In this document: positions 54,050 through 63,943 of the stretch, piece after piece
Numbering within the stretch: the first letter of the stretch is position 1
Layout: every line of letters begins with the position of its first letter
Source: Rhynchopus sp. YZ270_cl-10
Taxonomy: Eukaryota > Euglenozoa > Diplonemea > Diplonemida > Diplonemidae
DNA: 64,000 bases
Assembly: GCA_964035575.1 (NCBI GenBank)
Contig: OZ037922.1
Span: forward strand, 248,001 to 312,000
Reading direction: 5' to 3'
The notes under the pieces: generated by a model
Databases searched by the model: none
What the model was told of the DNA's origin: nothing
Seen by the model: only the letters and a program-made list of their open reading frames with translations
Made by a program: the position numbers and the translations under genes

Positions 54050-54831
54050 ACAAAATGAAGGGAACCTCTGAGCGACAAACGGAAAAGGAAGATAATTGAT
54101 GTGCTAGATACGCCTGCGGTATCAGCAGAAAAAAGCAATGAAAGGTAGGCTTTTTGGAAGGAAGAAAAAATGCTGCACAATGTGCACAAAAAAGCATATT
54201 CCAAAAAAATGGAAAAACAAAAAAACAGAAAGAAAAAAACAAAAATAGTGAAAAAGCGTTTCGATAAAAAAAAGCGCTTTTGAGATGTATGAAGAATTGT
54301 CTCTGTGCAGCCAACACGTTCTCTTGAACCGAGACTGCCAAAGGTAATCACATTGCGAAATACAAACGGAACAAAAAGGGACAAAAAAAAAAGGTGTCAA
54401 AATGAAATACTGGAAGTGCAAAAACGTCTCTTTAGACGAACACACACAGATGCCATTTGCTTCGAACAATCGAAAATGGAGGCAAAAAGGAGGGCAACTT
54501 CACACCATTCTGACCACCTCACACAATGATACGGTAGCGCGGTCTGCAGGGCACACACTTCAGGGTAAAATAATTTGAGCAGACTAAAGACAGTTTGCGC
54601 CCCGTTCCGATACAAAAAATTGAATAATTGGTTGGGTAACATAAAGAGAAATGAAGGGCTAACGTACACTGCCCCACCTAAGCTTGCAGCCTACAGCCTA
54701 TAAAACGAGAAAACAGATCAGCAGATGTTTCAATATGACACCCACAATGGTATGATATGATTTAAAAAAAAAAGGAATCGTAATGATGACTCAAAGCCAC
54801 CTTAGAAAAAGAAAAGAAAAGAAAAGTTTGT

Positions 54832-54869
54832 AAAATGATCCTAAGCCTCTCCTGCTTAGTTTAATCACA
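54832..54869 (-). repeat. Module C copy with paired base change
   Basis: AATGATCCTAAGC ... GCTTAGTTTAATCAC: the outer pair GTCA/TGAC type becomes ATCAT-compatible (GATC with AATCA), a change on both arms. Confidence 0.6.
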
Positions 54870-54880
54870 TAAAAAAAAAA

Positions 54881-54966
54881 GGTGAAGTTGATAGTGCAAA
54901 ACTCCTCTGAGACGCAGGGCACCTGACACTCCACGGGGGTTATCGAACCCCCCCTGGAGAGTGTTG
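54881..54966 (-). repeat. Module E copy, full length
   Basis: CACTCCACGGGGG arm pairs with CCCCCCCTGGAGAGTG; relative to 32193 the CCG/CGG pair has become CCA/TGG, changed on both sides. Confidence 0.7.
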
Positions 54967-55064
54967 GGAAGCTGTAGGGAAACTGTAGGCAGCTCCAAAA
55001 AAAGGGGGGATTATGTGATAGACCTAAGGCTCTATGATTACGTCATTGAGAAAAGAGTTTAACA

Positions 55065-56798
55065 TTAAGACATCGATGGTGTGCTCGCATTCACGGTGCC
55101 ACATCTGTCCTGTCCGCAGTGATTGCAGTCGCGGGGGATGAGACGGAGCATGAGGATATCCTTCTCGGCGTTCATATCTCTTGGTGAGAGGGTCAGCTTT
55201 GAGGAAATCGTTACTGCGCTTGGATCCACTACTTTGGGCGCAAAGTTTTGCAACAACACCGCTGCTGCAATCCCCATTTCGAGCAATGCCATATCCTTTC
55301 CAGGGCAAATCCTTCTCCCCGCTTTGAACATCGGAAAATTATATTGGTTTGGCTGCTTAAACGGGATCCACCTCTCCGGCTTAAACTCTTCCGCATCTTC
55401 CCCATACAACTCCTTCGATCTCCCTAAGGCATAGACAGAAAGCGCCATGCGGGTACCTTTTGGTACGGTCACCCCATCGGGGAGGGTGTCTTCCAGCTTG
55501 GAGGTGACCTGAATTTGGTAGCCAACCGGGTGAAGCCGCATGGTCTCCCACATGAGGGCTCTGAGGAAGGGGAGGTCGTTGAGGTCTTCGTGTGTAGGGG
55601 CTTCTCCCTGGAGCGTGGCGTGGAGTTCATCTTGGACGGTTTGGAGAAGAACCGCGTTTTCTTCGAGGCCAAGTTCATAGAACAGCCAGCTCAAGGTTTC
55701 CGCAGTGGTGTCCCTCCCTGCAACGATGAAGTGTTGGATGATGTCGCGAATCTCTTTGTCCGTCACAGCGTCTCCATCAATAGGGTTCTCCTGCAAATCA
55801 CGGAGCATATGCGCTAATAAATCTGCTTCAGCTCCTTCCTTGCCTTCTTTGATGTGTTGTCTTTTGGAGTCAATAAGCTTTTGGCTGTGGTTGTGTAGCG
55901 TTTCCATGTCCTGTTTTACTTCAGCCATAACCGGGCATCTCGAATCAATGAAGGTTTTCTGCACAAAGTCCCCCAAAGAGACCGGGAGAAGTTCTCGGAG
56001 AAGAAGAAATTTTATGTTGCGTTCGCCGAATTTGAGTGCGCTGTTGGTGACTCTATCGTAGGCGAGGGTGTAGTCGGAAGGCTTTCCCTCAACGCCACCA
56101 AGGTCGCTTCCAAACGCAAGTTTAACCAAAGAATCCATTGTTAAAACGTGCATCCAAAACTGAAAGTCCACTGCATTCTCCCCGCATTGTCCTACCTTTT
56201 GCTTCAGTGTTTCAACCAAGGTGAGGGAGTGGTGTTGGAACACTTCTTGATAGTAGTTTTTAAACAGAGAATGCGTCATGACCCCTACAATCAAACGGCG
56301 CTGAAGGTTCCACAGACGTCCACCATCGCGTGGGTATTCTGCGTACTCTCCGTGGTCTGCAAGGAAGATACCATGCCCCATGGACAACTCCACGGCAGTT
56401 GTGTACCGCCCGCCTACATGCGACTTCGACCAAATCTCAAACCGGTCCTGGAGAACGTGCTTGACCATTTTTGGGTCCGCGGAGACCAATTCATTTCCTG
56501 ACCCGGAAAAAGAGCGGAAAAAGAAGGGTGCGTACACCGCAAAACAGCCCTTTTCAGGTGTACAGTATTTCTTGACGTTTTCAAGGTGCCAATCGGCGAG
56601 GTTCACCCTGTTGCGTGCACGGTCCAAGATGTTCCCCCAAGGAAACAACGGGGCTGGGCCGTCATAAGCGGAGAGCATTTGCTGTGCACGTCTTTGTTCG
56701 ATCATGACAACAACAGCCTTCCCGAGGACGACGACGAAGAGGGCGATGGAACACACGGTGAAGCATGACCACAAAAACTCAAATAGAAGACTAAACAT
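55065..56798 (-). CDS. Cytochrome P450 (CYP86/CYP4-like)
   Basis: A single open frame of 577 residues from an ATG at 56798. An N-terminal membrane helix (about 10-30) fits anchoring in the endoplasmic reticulum. The fold's marks are all present: I-helix AGRDTTAET near 359, the K-helix ExxR in ETMRLHP near 416, PERW near 475, and the heme loop FKAGRRICPG with the thiolate Cys near 497. The length is somewhat above the usual 500 because of an extended N-terminal third and a polar, Cys-containing tail after LRLIPRD. By eye the heme loop and the KQPNQYNFPMFKAGRR context most resemble the CYP86/CYP704 fatty-acid hydroxylases and the CYP4 clan, so fatty-acid omega-hydroxylation is a guess. A reductase partner is not in the window. 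Confidence 0.9.
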   Translation of the reverse strand: MFSLLFEFLWSCFTVCSIALFVVVLGKAVVVMIEQRRAQQMLSAYDGPAPLFPWGNILDRARNRVNLADWHLENVKKYCTPEKGCFAVYAPFFFRSFSGSGNELVSADPKMVKHVLQDRFEIWSKSHVGGRYTTAVELSMGHGIFLADHGEYAEYPRDGGRLWNLQRRLIVGVMTHSLFKNYYQEVFQHHSLTLVETLKQKVGQCGENAVDFQFWMHVLTMDSLVKLAFGSDLGGVEGKPSDYTLAYDRVTNSALKFGERNIKFLLLRELLPVSLGDFVQKTFIDSRCPVMAEVKQDMETLHNHSQKLIDSKRQHIKEGKEGAEADLLAHMLRDLQENPIDGDAVTDKEIRDIIQHFIVAGRDTTAETLSWLFYELGLEENAVLLQTVQDELHATLQGEAPTHEDLNDLPFLRALMWETMRLHPVGYQIQVTSKLEDTLPDGVTVPKGTRMALSVYALGRSKELYGEDAEEFKPERWIPFKQPNQYNFPMFKAGRRICPGKDMALLEMGIAAAVLLQNFAPKVVDPSAVTISSKLTLSPRDMNAEKDILMLRLIPRDCNHCGQDRCGTVNASTPSMS

Positions 56799-56995
56799 TT
56801 ATTTTGGTCCTTTCTTCTTTGTCAAATATCTTAAAGGGGGAGGTGGATAAATGTGTGTGGTAGTATGGGAGACAAAAGGGGAGAGGAGAATGTGGTAATA
56901 TAAGAGAAAAGAGAAGGGGGGAATACACTTTTTTTTTCTCCATTTTTTTAAACGAAAAGTGCATTTTTCGTATCAACTTTTTTTAGTCAGTTTTT

Positions 56996-57042
56996 TGTTG
57001 TATCGACAATCACGTTATACCTACTGGTATAACGATCTGTAC
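56996..57042 (-). repeat. Module G copy, stem replaced
   Basis: TCGACAATCAC, stem GTTATACC/GGTATAAC, GATCTGTAC; the last GTCG arm is missing. Confidence 0.55.
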
Positions 57043-57083
57043 TAATTTTTTTTTTTTTTTTTTTTTGTGCGAAAAACAAAGAA

Positions 57084-57118
57084 TAGTTATTGATGCAGGC
57101 ACCTCTGGACCTACGTAC
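57084..57118 (-). repeat. Module D fragment
   Basis: TATTGATGCAGGCACCTCTG then GACCTACGTAC; cut short. Confidence 0.45.
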
Positions 57119-57448
57119 AAAAAAAAGAAAAAGAGAAAAAAAAAAAAAGAAAAAAATGGGGGTAATCCCGTTTATACCCAAATACCTAACTCAGTCAAGG
57201 TGGCTGGGATGTATTTTTCGATTCCCCCTTCCATTCCCCCAACAACAATAAAACAATAAAAAAAAATCAACAGCTTTTAATGAAATGTGCATCTCGGACG
57301 TACAAATCATAAGTCGGCAAGATGAGTCGGGCTGATACACCTGGAGAAAAAAAGGGGGCACAAAGTAGTTCGCACTGTTACCATCTAGACATCAGAGGGC
57401 GGGGCTGTAAGGCTTTTTTGGAGCCCATGAAGATAAGAAAAAAGTGAA

Positions 57449-57500
57449 AGAAATTAAAAAAAACGCCTCACCGTTCATCCGGCGGACGCAGAGGCACTGG
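57449..57500 (-). repeat. Module E copy, short form
   Basis: ACGCCTCACCGTTCATCC then GGCGGACGCAGAGGCACTGG. Confidence 0.5.
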
Positions 57501-57593
57501 AAGAATAGAAACCTTTGGAAGATGCAATGTACATCTCCTACATACACCCACACACACATCTGTAAAGAAACAAAGAACGTTCCTTCTTATTTT

Positions 57594-57656
57594 TCTTGTA
57601 CGACAATCACCCTGTCTAAGGAAAGGGTTCTGTACACAAGGTCGCCCGAAGGGCTA
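57594..57656 (-). repeat. Module G copy
   Basis: TACGACAATCACCCTGTC, AAAGGGTTCTGTACACAAGG, TCGCCCGAAGGGC. Inner stem ACCCT/AGGGT. Confidence 0.6.
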
Positions 57657-57680
57657 AAAAAAATTTTTGGGTAAAAAAAA

Positions 57681-57713
57681 GGTGAACCTAAGTCTCGTGT
57701 TTTGACGCCACCT
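57681..57713 (-). repeat. Module C copy, degenerate
   Basis: GTGAACCTAAGTCTCGTGTT TTGACGCCACC. Confidence 0.35.
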
Positions 57714-57950
57714 CAAGAAATGTATCTTGGGGGAAAGGAGATAGGGGGAGTGTCTGGACAATACACCCTCCACTTATTTTTTGTTCGTTATTAGTCACGA
57801 GAAGGAGGGGTGGAACGGGGGCAGGTCCGATCCTCATTACCAGTACAGAAAGGTTACCCTTCCCAAAAAAAAAAGGTGCAGGCCATGGTAATGACTGCTT
57901 TCAAAGAGGTGTAGGAAGGTGTAAAAAAAAACAAAACAAAAAAAGAGAGA

Positions 57951-57999
57951 AGTTGAAAGTGCAAACGCCTCACCGTTCATCGGCGGACGCATGCACTGT
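57951..57999 (-). repeat. Module E copy, short form, best paired
   Basis: AGTTGAAAGTGCAAACGCC, TCACCGTTCATC, GGCGGACGCATGCACTG: AGTGC/GCACT outer and CGCC/GGCG inner stems both intact. Confidence 0.6.
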
Positions 58000-58130
58000 A
58001 AACAAAAACACATAGGTTTCGCAAGATGGGCTTAAGTCACCAAAACAAACCAGGGCGTCACACGAGATTCGCAGGTAAAAATATAATGCAGACACCAATG
58101 CAAGAGAAAAAAGAAAAAAGAAAAAAAAGG

Positions 58131-58172
58131 TGAAGTTGAAAAACGTGCAGACACCTCTTGGATGCAGGCACA
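58131..58172 (-). repeat. Module E copy, short form
   Basis: GTGAAGTTGAAAAACGTGC, AGACACCTCTTGGAT, GCAGGCAC. Confidence 0.45.
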
Positions 58173-58580
58173 AATAAAAAGGCAAAAACAAAAAAAAAAA
58201 AAAAAAAAAAAAAAATACTCTCCGATAAAAGTTCTTTAATAATTCTCATATTAAGGTGTTGTGTTTGGGGATATTTAAGGTTATCGACCCACTCTTTGGA
58301 ACATAGAAAAAAAGCTGATATTTTAACTATGTTCTTGCCAAGGGGTCTGGGTGGGGTGGGGGGCAGGCACGCCTCCGTTACGTAAATAAACGTAACGTAA
58401 AGAAGCAAGCCTCTACCTAGATGCCCTCAACTCATATTGAGGGAACCATACCACACGGTGGGAGTCTGCCTAAAATGGGCGGACCCTTTTGTGGGAGGAC
58501 TCCATCGTGCACCCCCCAAAAAAAGAAAAAAGAAAGAGAAAAGACAGTCATTGAAGACTTAGAAATGAAAAGTTTTATTT

Positions 58581-58613
58581 GGATGAACCGAAGCTTCTCG
58601 TGCTTAGTCACCT
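58581..58613 (-). repeat. Module C copy
   Basis: GATGAACCGAAGCTTCTCGT GCTTAGTCACC. Confidence 0.6.
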
Positions 58614-58902
58614 TGAAAGAGAGAGAGAGAAAAAAAACACCTAGTTTGTATAGCCGATAGCGCATCCTCGTAGGGTGGCTATGCATAATACAACGAAGGG
58701 AGGGAGGGAGGGGCTAGAGTAATAAAGGAAAAGAAATTAGATTCATATACTTTCAGTTCACAGAATTGAAAGTATCTTCAAAATTTCTTCTGATTTACAA
58801 AAAGTGCGCTCCGTACCCAAAGCAGTCCGGATATATTGTACTTTCGCACTGCCGGGGGAAAAAAACAAAAAAAGGGGAGGGAAAGAAAGAAGAAAATTGT
58901 TA

Positions 58903-58934
58903 TCAGATGACCCTAAGCCGGTGTTTAGTCATCT
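58903..58934 (-). repeat. Module C copy, different loop
   Basis: GATGACCCTAAGCCGGTGTT TAGTCATC: loop altered but both arms, including the outer GATGAC/GTCATC, pair perfectly. Confidence 0.6.
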
Positions 58935-59231
58935 TGAATTGAGAAAAAAAAAAGGGGGGGAACTTGAAAAGCTGAAAATGTCCTTCTCGTGTTACACATA
59001 TCAAGAAAGAAAGACTTGGTGCAACATACGATACAGAAGGTTTCGTGCTTTTTTCAGTCACATCATTAAAGGGCAGGAGAAAAACAAGAAAACAAAACAA
59101 AAAAAAACACCCCCCACCTGTGCGGTGTTCCCTATCGCCAAAACTAACTGGGACGGGAAGATAAACACAGGGATACTGGGAGGGACAAAAAAAACCCCCC
59201 GCCCCCCCTTCAATGGTGCTATGGGAAATCG

Positions 59232-59285
59232 GACAACGACCTGTCAGCGACCTGTCAATATCGACCCCTTCCGGAGGCACCATTC
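59232..59285. repeat. Reverse copy of the element at 38084
   Basis: CGACCTGTCAGCGACCTGTC, AATATCGACCCCTTCCGGAGG, CACC: the complement of 38084-38151. Confidence 0.5.
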
Positions 59286-59563
59286 AATAATTAAAAATTA
59301 TATAAATGTCCGTGTGGTCACCCGACAAAACTCTTTGTTTTAAAAAAGACCCGCACTTTTTTTGAGAAAAAAAAAATTTAAACAAATTTGTTAAAAGCAA
59401 TATATGGGGAGGGATACCAGGTGTCGTTTTGTTATTTTAAATTTGACAAAAAAAGAGGGGTGGGGGGAAAAGGACGCCATATAAAAAAAAAAATGGGTGG
59501 AAGAGTTTCGACCGGGACCTGAAATAACAACCAGGTTCCCTATTCCGCTTTTTTTTAATTTTT

Positions 59564-59613
59564 GAAAACTTGGTTGTATTAGTGTAGCCACCCTAGAGCG
59601 TGCTCCACTATAC
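59564..59613 (-). repeat. Module A copy, reference
   Basis: Family A: GAAAACTTGGTTGTATTAGTG, TAGCCACCCTAGAGCGTG, CTCCACTATA; outer TAGTG/CACTA, inner CCAC with GTG. Confidence 0.7.
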
Positions 59614-60079
59614 TTATTTTTTTTTTTTTTTGTCAAATTCAAGTATTATTCAACTCCTTTTGCGCTTCAAGGATAACCTTCGTCAAAAGACAGGTTTCTT
59701 CAAGCAAAATGACGGTTTTTTTTTTTTAGTTTTTTTTTAAAATTTGCCTTACCAGAAGAAGGGGGCATTTTATTAATTATTTACTCGTTGCTTTTTTAAC
59801 AGAAAAAAAAAAAACAGAAAACAAGAGAGAGACAGAAAAAAAAAAAAAAAAAAAAAATGTCGACAGCATCGCCTTGCGGCAGCACAGACCAATACAAATT
59901 CAGAAACGAAAAATGGTAGTTGAACAAAAAAAACTGGTTGCTGTTTATTTCAAAGGACAAGGAAGCAGCAGAACTTGAAGGGAGATGGGGAAGGGGGCGA
60001 ATATCATTGAGTGTAAAAAGGCATCTTCCGGCCCAGATTGTGATATCTTTTGTGTGTTTTTTTTTTAAAAAAAAAGGGC

Positions 60080-60156
60080 TGATAACAAAAAGCACCGCCC
60101 TCTGAAACGCAGGCAGCTGTGGGGCTATTGAAGCAATCCCCTGGTAGCGCTGCACT
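60080..60156 (-). repeat. Module E copy, strongly diverged
   Basis: AAAGCACCGCCCTCTGAAAC, GCAGGCAGC, GGGGCTATTGAAGCAATCCCC: the second hairpin keeps the GGGG/CCCC stem with an enlarged loop. Confidence 0.45.
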
Positions 60157-60459
60157 ACGCCTTTCTCTCTCGGTGCTTATGTCAGTTGACCTAAAGGAGG
60201 TGCAAAAAATAAATGAGAATTTTTTTTTTCGGCGAGGTGTAAAATGCAGGGCGCGATCTCCTCTCACGAAAAAAAAGCACGCACCACCGCCACGCAAGGA
60301 TAAAGGTCCTTGTATGATCATAGAAGAAAGAAAAGGAGACAATTTATTTTACGTTCTATTCTACTGAATAGAAGGTATAATCGGGTGCACTAAATGTACC
60401 CAGAAAAGAAGAAGAAACAAATTCATATACTTTCAAATAAAATTTGAAAGCATTAGGGA

Positions 60460-60660
60460 AGTGCACACCTATGCATGCAGTTGGTCCAGTGGGGACTGTC
60501 CTCGCCGCCTCCCGCAGATGTGGCGTGAGTTGGGACCCTGAGATGAAGGCAGTGACGTCTACGTCTGCAACCGCGAAGACTACCCCCATCATCGAGACAG
60601 ACAAAGCCAAGAGGGCCCATGAAGTGCGAGTTCTGGCGCGTACGGCGGTATGGGTGTATA
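60460..60660 (-). other. GC-richer island, possible exon
   Basis: About 200 bp of balanced composition in AT-rich surroundings. One minus frame reads SWALLALSVSMMGVVFAVADV then TAFISGSQLTPHLREAART, like a signal peptide and mature start, with no in-frame stop. No start or flanking exon could be placed, so it is only a candidate. Confidence 0.25.
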
Positions 60661-60701
60661 AAAAACAACAACAACCCATCTTTTTGAGAAGAAAAAAATA
60701 G

Positions 60702-60751
60702 TTGCGGATGCAGGTACCTCCGACTGACCCGCTGCACGAAAAAAACACAAG
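60702..60751 (-). repeat. Module D copy, 3' part lost
   Basis: TTGCGGATGCAGGTACCTCC, GACTGACCCGCTGCACG, then A-tract and ACACAA. Confidence 0.5.
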
Positions 60752-61079
60752 AAAAAAAAGTCGAACTGTACAAAAAAATAGGGGGGCACACAGGAGGAAA
60801 CGTTGTAAGAGAGATAAAACCTTCTTTTTTTTGGGGGTTCTGTGTCTTCCGTTACTTTGTTTGATATTACGACTCATCCAACCATCCCAGAAGAAAAGGG
60901 TTCTTACTTGCTATGTTTGGTTTTTTTTTATTTTTTTATTTGGCCGCTAAATTATTGAACCTAATACTCTGACCTACTAAAAAATAAATCTCATGCGGTC
61001 AGGGTCCGAAAACCCTCCTCAGTCATCAGAGAGCAAGAGGTTAAGGAAAGAAAAGGGGGTTTTGCTTTATTATTTCGTT

Positions 61080-61271
61080 TTTTGTTTTCGTAACGCCAAA
61101 CTCTTTAACTTTTTGTTTGTTTGCTTGAGCTTACCGAATCGCTCAACTGCGATGGGAAGAATCGTGCGTGTTTTGATCTCGTCACTGGAATTCTTTCAGA
61201 TGGAATTCGAGATCTGAACCGCTACGATAATTTGAGAAATCCAGAAAGCTTCAGAGATAATGAAATCCCCA
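61080..61271. repeat. 192-bp direct repeat, left copy
   Basis: Identical to 63752-63943. It includes the start of the plus-strand exon seen there, but is followed here by GGGTGGGCGCG and a family F module, so the exon is not continued. Confidence 0.9.
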
Positions 61272-61309
61272 GGGTGGGCGCGAAAAACGGAATTCAAATA
61301 AGACTTGAC

Positions 61310-61469
61310 TTGAAATACAACAGACCACTCGTGAACAGTGAACCATGGTATGTGACCGGCTGTACCGGGGGGTGGACTCCAACCATGCAATCCTACAATC
61401 CATTTCGTGGTTTACATCTGATATGTACTACATCGGCTTCCACTCATCAGCCAGATGAACGTATAAAAT
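61310..61469 (-). repeat. Module F copy, longest
   Basis: GAAATACAACAGACCACTCG TG, GTGAACCATGGTATGTGACC, TTCGTGGTTTACATCTGATA, CACTCATCAGCCAGATGAAC. Defines the full length of about 160 bp together with 46257. Confidence 0.65.
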
Positions 61470-61499
61470 GACGAAGCCGGTAAGCCACGAAACGAGGCA

Positions 61500-63740
61500 T
61501 CTAGCATCCTGACATATTGAATGCCTCGACGGCCCTAATCCGTTTGAGCGCAGTCGGGGGGGGGGGGCATCCGTGGGAATGTCTTGCAGAGGTCACTTCA
61601 CTGCTCCGGAGCAGGAAGACGTCTGCCAGTGCATAGCGGAACACGGAGTCGTGAAGAGATGGATTTCGATCTCTCCGTAAAGAAAAATCTTGTGTCACGC
61701 ACAGCAGAAAAGAAACGGAGCCCGACGAAGTTCTAGCAGCGAACGCAGCTCTCATTTAAGCGACCACGCGACCGAGGGGAATGCTGAAGAGCGGGGCCTT
61801 CTACCCAGAGAAAGCACTCTACAGCTAGCCTCTGGCCGGCCTGCATTAGGACACTCTTACCTTTCCGGTTGATCTTAACCGCAGGGATTATGATGACAAC
61901 CTCTTAGAAGAAGCCTCATCACTCCCTCTTGTCCGTGCAGACTGGATTCGCTCACACCCCATAGCTTCGGGTCTGCGGGTCCTTCTAAACAACTCAGTAT
62001 TCCTCCTTTGGGTCTTTCTCGCAAAGCATTGGAATGAGCCACAATGGAATGCACCGTATGGGTTACTACCGGTTGGAGTGTTTTAGCGAAGGCCACTGAA
62101 CTCTGGAGTATAAAGGAGCTATGAAGAACTGCGGTCATGGCAAACTTAGTCAGGGTCGCGGTCCTGTATAAAGGGGTTCTTGCCTGCCGGCATCAGCGGA
62201 ACCACAAGCACAGTAGGAATGACGTGCCTCTCAAGACGTGATGTAGAAAGAAAGTGGTTCGTTTTCTTAGAGACCTTACCAAAGGCAAGTAAACACGACG
62301 CATGCGACAGCAACACAGACCTTTGCCCATCTGCGCCTTATTTTCAACTAAGCCGCCATCACCTAGCGCCTTCGCCATACTGCTAAGCTACTCAAGAACA
62401 AGAACGCAGTGCTCAGACGATACCTATCCAAACCCTCTGGCGATACCTTGCCTCTGCACTTCGTAGGTGTGGTCGGTCAGCAACTAGCAGTCACGCATCT
62501 CGGGGAGGAGTGCAAGCCGACCATCAGTGATCAGCCAGTGCACATAGCCTCGAAGTAGCGCATCACCTCCAGGTAGATCGTGGTAAGGACCGCCTGCTCC
62601 TGTGGCGGCAGTGATGTGGACTGCGCAAAACCCGACTGCCACACATTCACGAGCTGTGGAAGAAGAGGTGTCGGCATCTTATCCGTGCACCCTAGATGAA
62701 CGCGCCACCCTACAGTAGGGACGAATGTGAAGTGAAGCTGTGGCCAGAAAGTTGTGTGACGTTGACAGAGAAGACGTGGAGAAGCGCTGCAACAGGGCAC
62801 AGGCGGCGTGCATGACTGAGGCGTCCTGAGAGAAGGATTGATATTGCAAGCCTTTGATCGGATGGCAAACGTTCTCTTCTTACACACACAGTACGAAAAA
62901 CACCGCAGCAGCAGCAGCAGCAGCAGCAGCAATCCTACAGTGACGGGTAGAATCTTGCACCCAGGGATCAGCCTCACCACGAGACGTCCATTGCTAGGCT
63001 GTGTCGTTTGGGTAGGCACATGGAGAAGGAGGGCTTACGCAGGTTGGTACATGGTCCAGCTAAACACCCGCACAGCGTCCAAACTCAGCGAAGACTGCGG
63101 AGTATACCGTCAGCACCTGCGCTGACGACCAGCCGTACACGAGGATGGACAGCGTGGTGTTCATCATCACTATGAATACGCCCAGTGCAAACGACCTCTA
63201 CGGCGCCGAGCGGGGGTCTCCGTCCCGACTGTCTGGCACCCGTCCCGCAGGTCATCTTAAGCAGTGTAGGCCAGGTGCGAGGATGGAAGCCAGCGTTGCC
63301 GTCAAGGTATATAACGAGCGTTGACCACCCACAAGATCACTATGAAGTGCAGGAGGAAGCGGTGAGGTGCATGGAGGGCAGATGAAGAGAGGGCAGACAT
63401 AACGACCTAGTCAGGGAGGGTGTGCCCAGCAACTAAGGGAATAACGACGGTGTCCGTCATTCCCAAGACAGTGTCGCAGGCCGAAGCTACAAGGCCTTGG
63501 TGTCATTGCGTGACTGCCCCACGAGGGCTGCAAGGATAAACGTGAACCACGATACCGTAGAGAGTTACTCAGGAGCGGGTGGGTGGGAGAAATTTTAATG
63601 TCATGGTCACGTTTGCATAACATCAGAAATCATATCGCATGATTTTGGAATCGGTTGCAGAAATCATCTCTCATGATTTCTGAATCGGTTGCAGAGTTGG
63701 CTAGCCGAAAACAAAAAGGCTGATATTTGGTTGCACAAAA
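61500..63740. other. Segment of different composition, possibly decayed genes
   Basis: About 2.2 kb of balanced composition, without the homopolymer runs that fill the rest of the spacers. Short frames on the minus strand look protein-like (162 codons at 62531-63019; a hydrophobic FIVMMNTTLSILVYGWSS patch near 63120-63170) but no intact gene can be read. It may hold a gene with unseen introns or a decayed one. A CAG run is at 62904-62930. Confidence 0.3.
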
Positions 63741-63751
63741 TATAATCCTTC

Positions 63752-63943
63752 TTTTGTTTTCGTAACGCCAAACTCTTTAACTTTTTGTTTGTTTGCTTGA
63801 GCTTACCGAATCGCTCAACTGCGATGGGAAGAATCGTGCGTGTTTTGATCTCGTCACTGGAATTCTTTCAGATGGAATTCGAGATCTGAACCGCTACGAT
63901 AATTTGAGAAATCCAGAAAGCTTCAGAGATAATGAAATCCCCA
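63752..63943. repeat. 192-bp direct repeat, right copy
   Basis: Identical to 61080-61271, 2.67 kb away. Here it runs on into an open reading frame. Confidence 0.9.

Larger units (their letters stand above)
50991..55064. other. Gene-poor stretch between kinesin and P450
   Basis: No supportable gene. Modules C, D, E and F, a foldback element at 53181 and long A/T tracts. Three CTTGTGG-type repeats of about 30 bp occur at 52080-52170. An empty-site-like sequence for the hAT element is at about 52211. Confidence 0.5.

Noticed and set aside
2305-58934. Family C as a hammerhead ribozyme or H/ACA guide RNA
   Set aside because: The conserved CTGATGA/GAAA core of a hammerhead is absent, and the ACA or AGA box and pocket of H/ACA RNAs could not be placed consistently.
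61500-63740. Ribosomal RNA segment
   Set aside because: Balanced composition suggested it, but no rRNA core sequence could be recognised.
61080-63943. LTR element bounded by the 192-bp direct repeats
   Set aside because: Although the copies are identical, I see no primer-binding site, purine tract or any retroelement protein, and the repeat reads as part of an exon.
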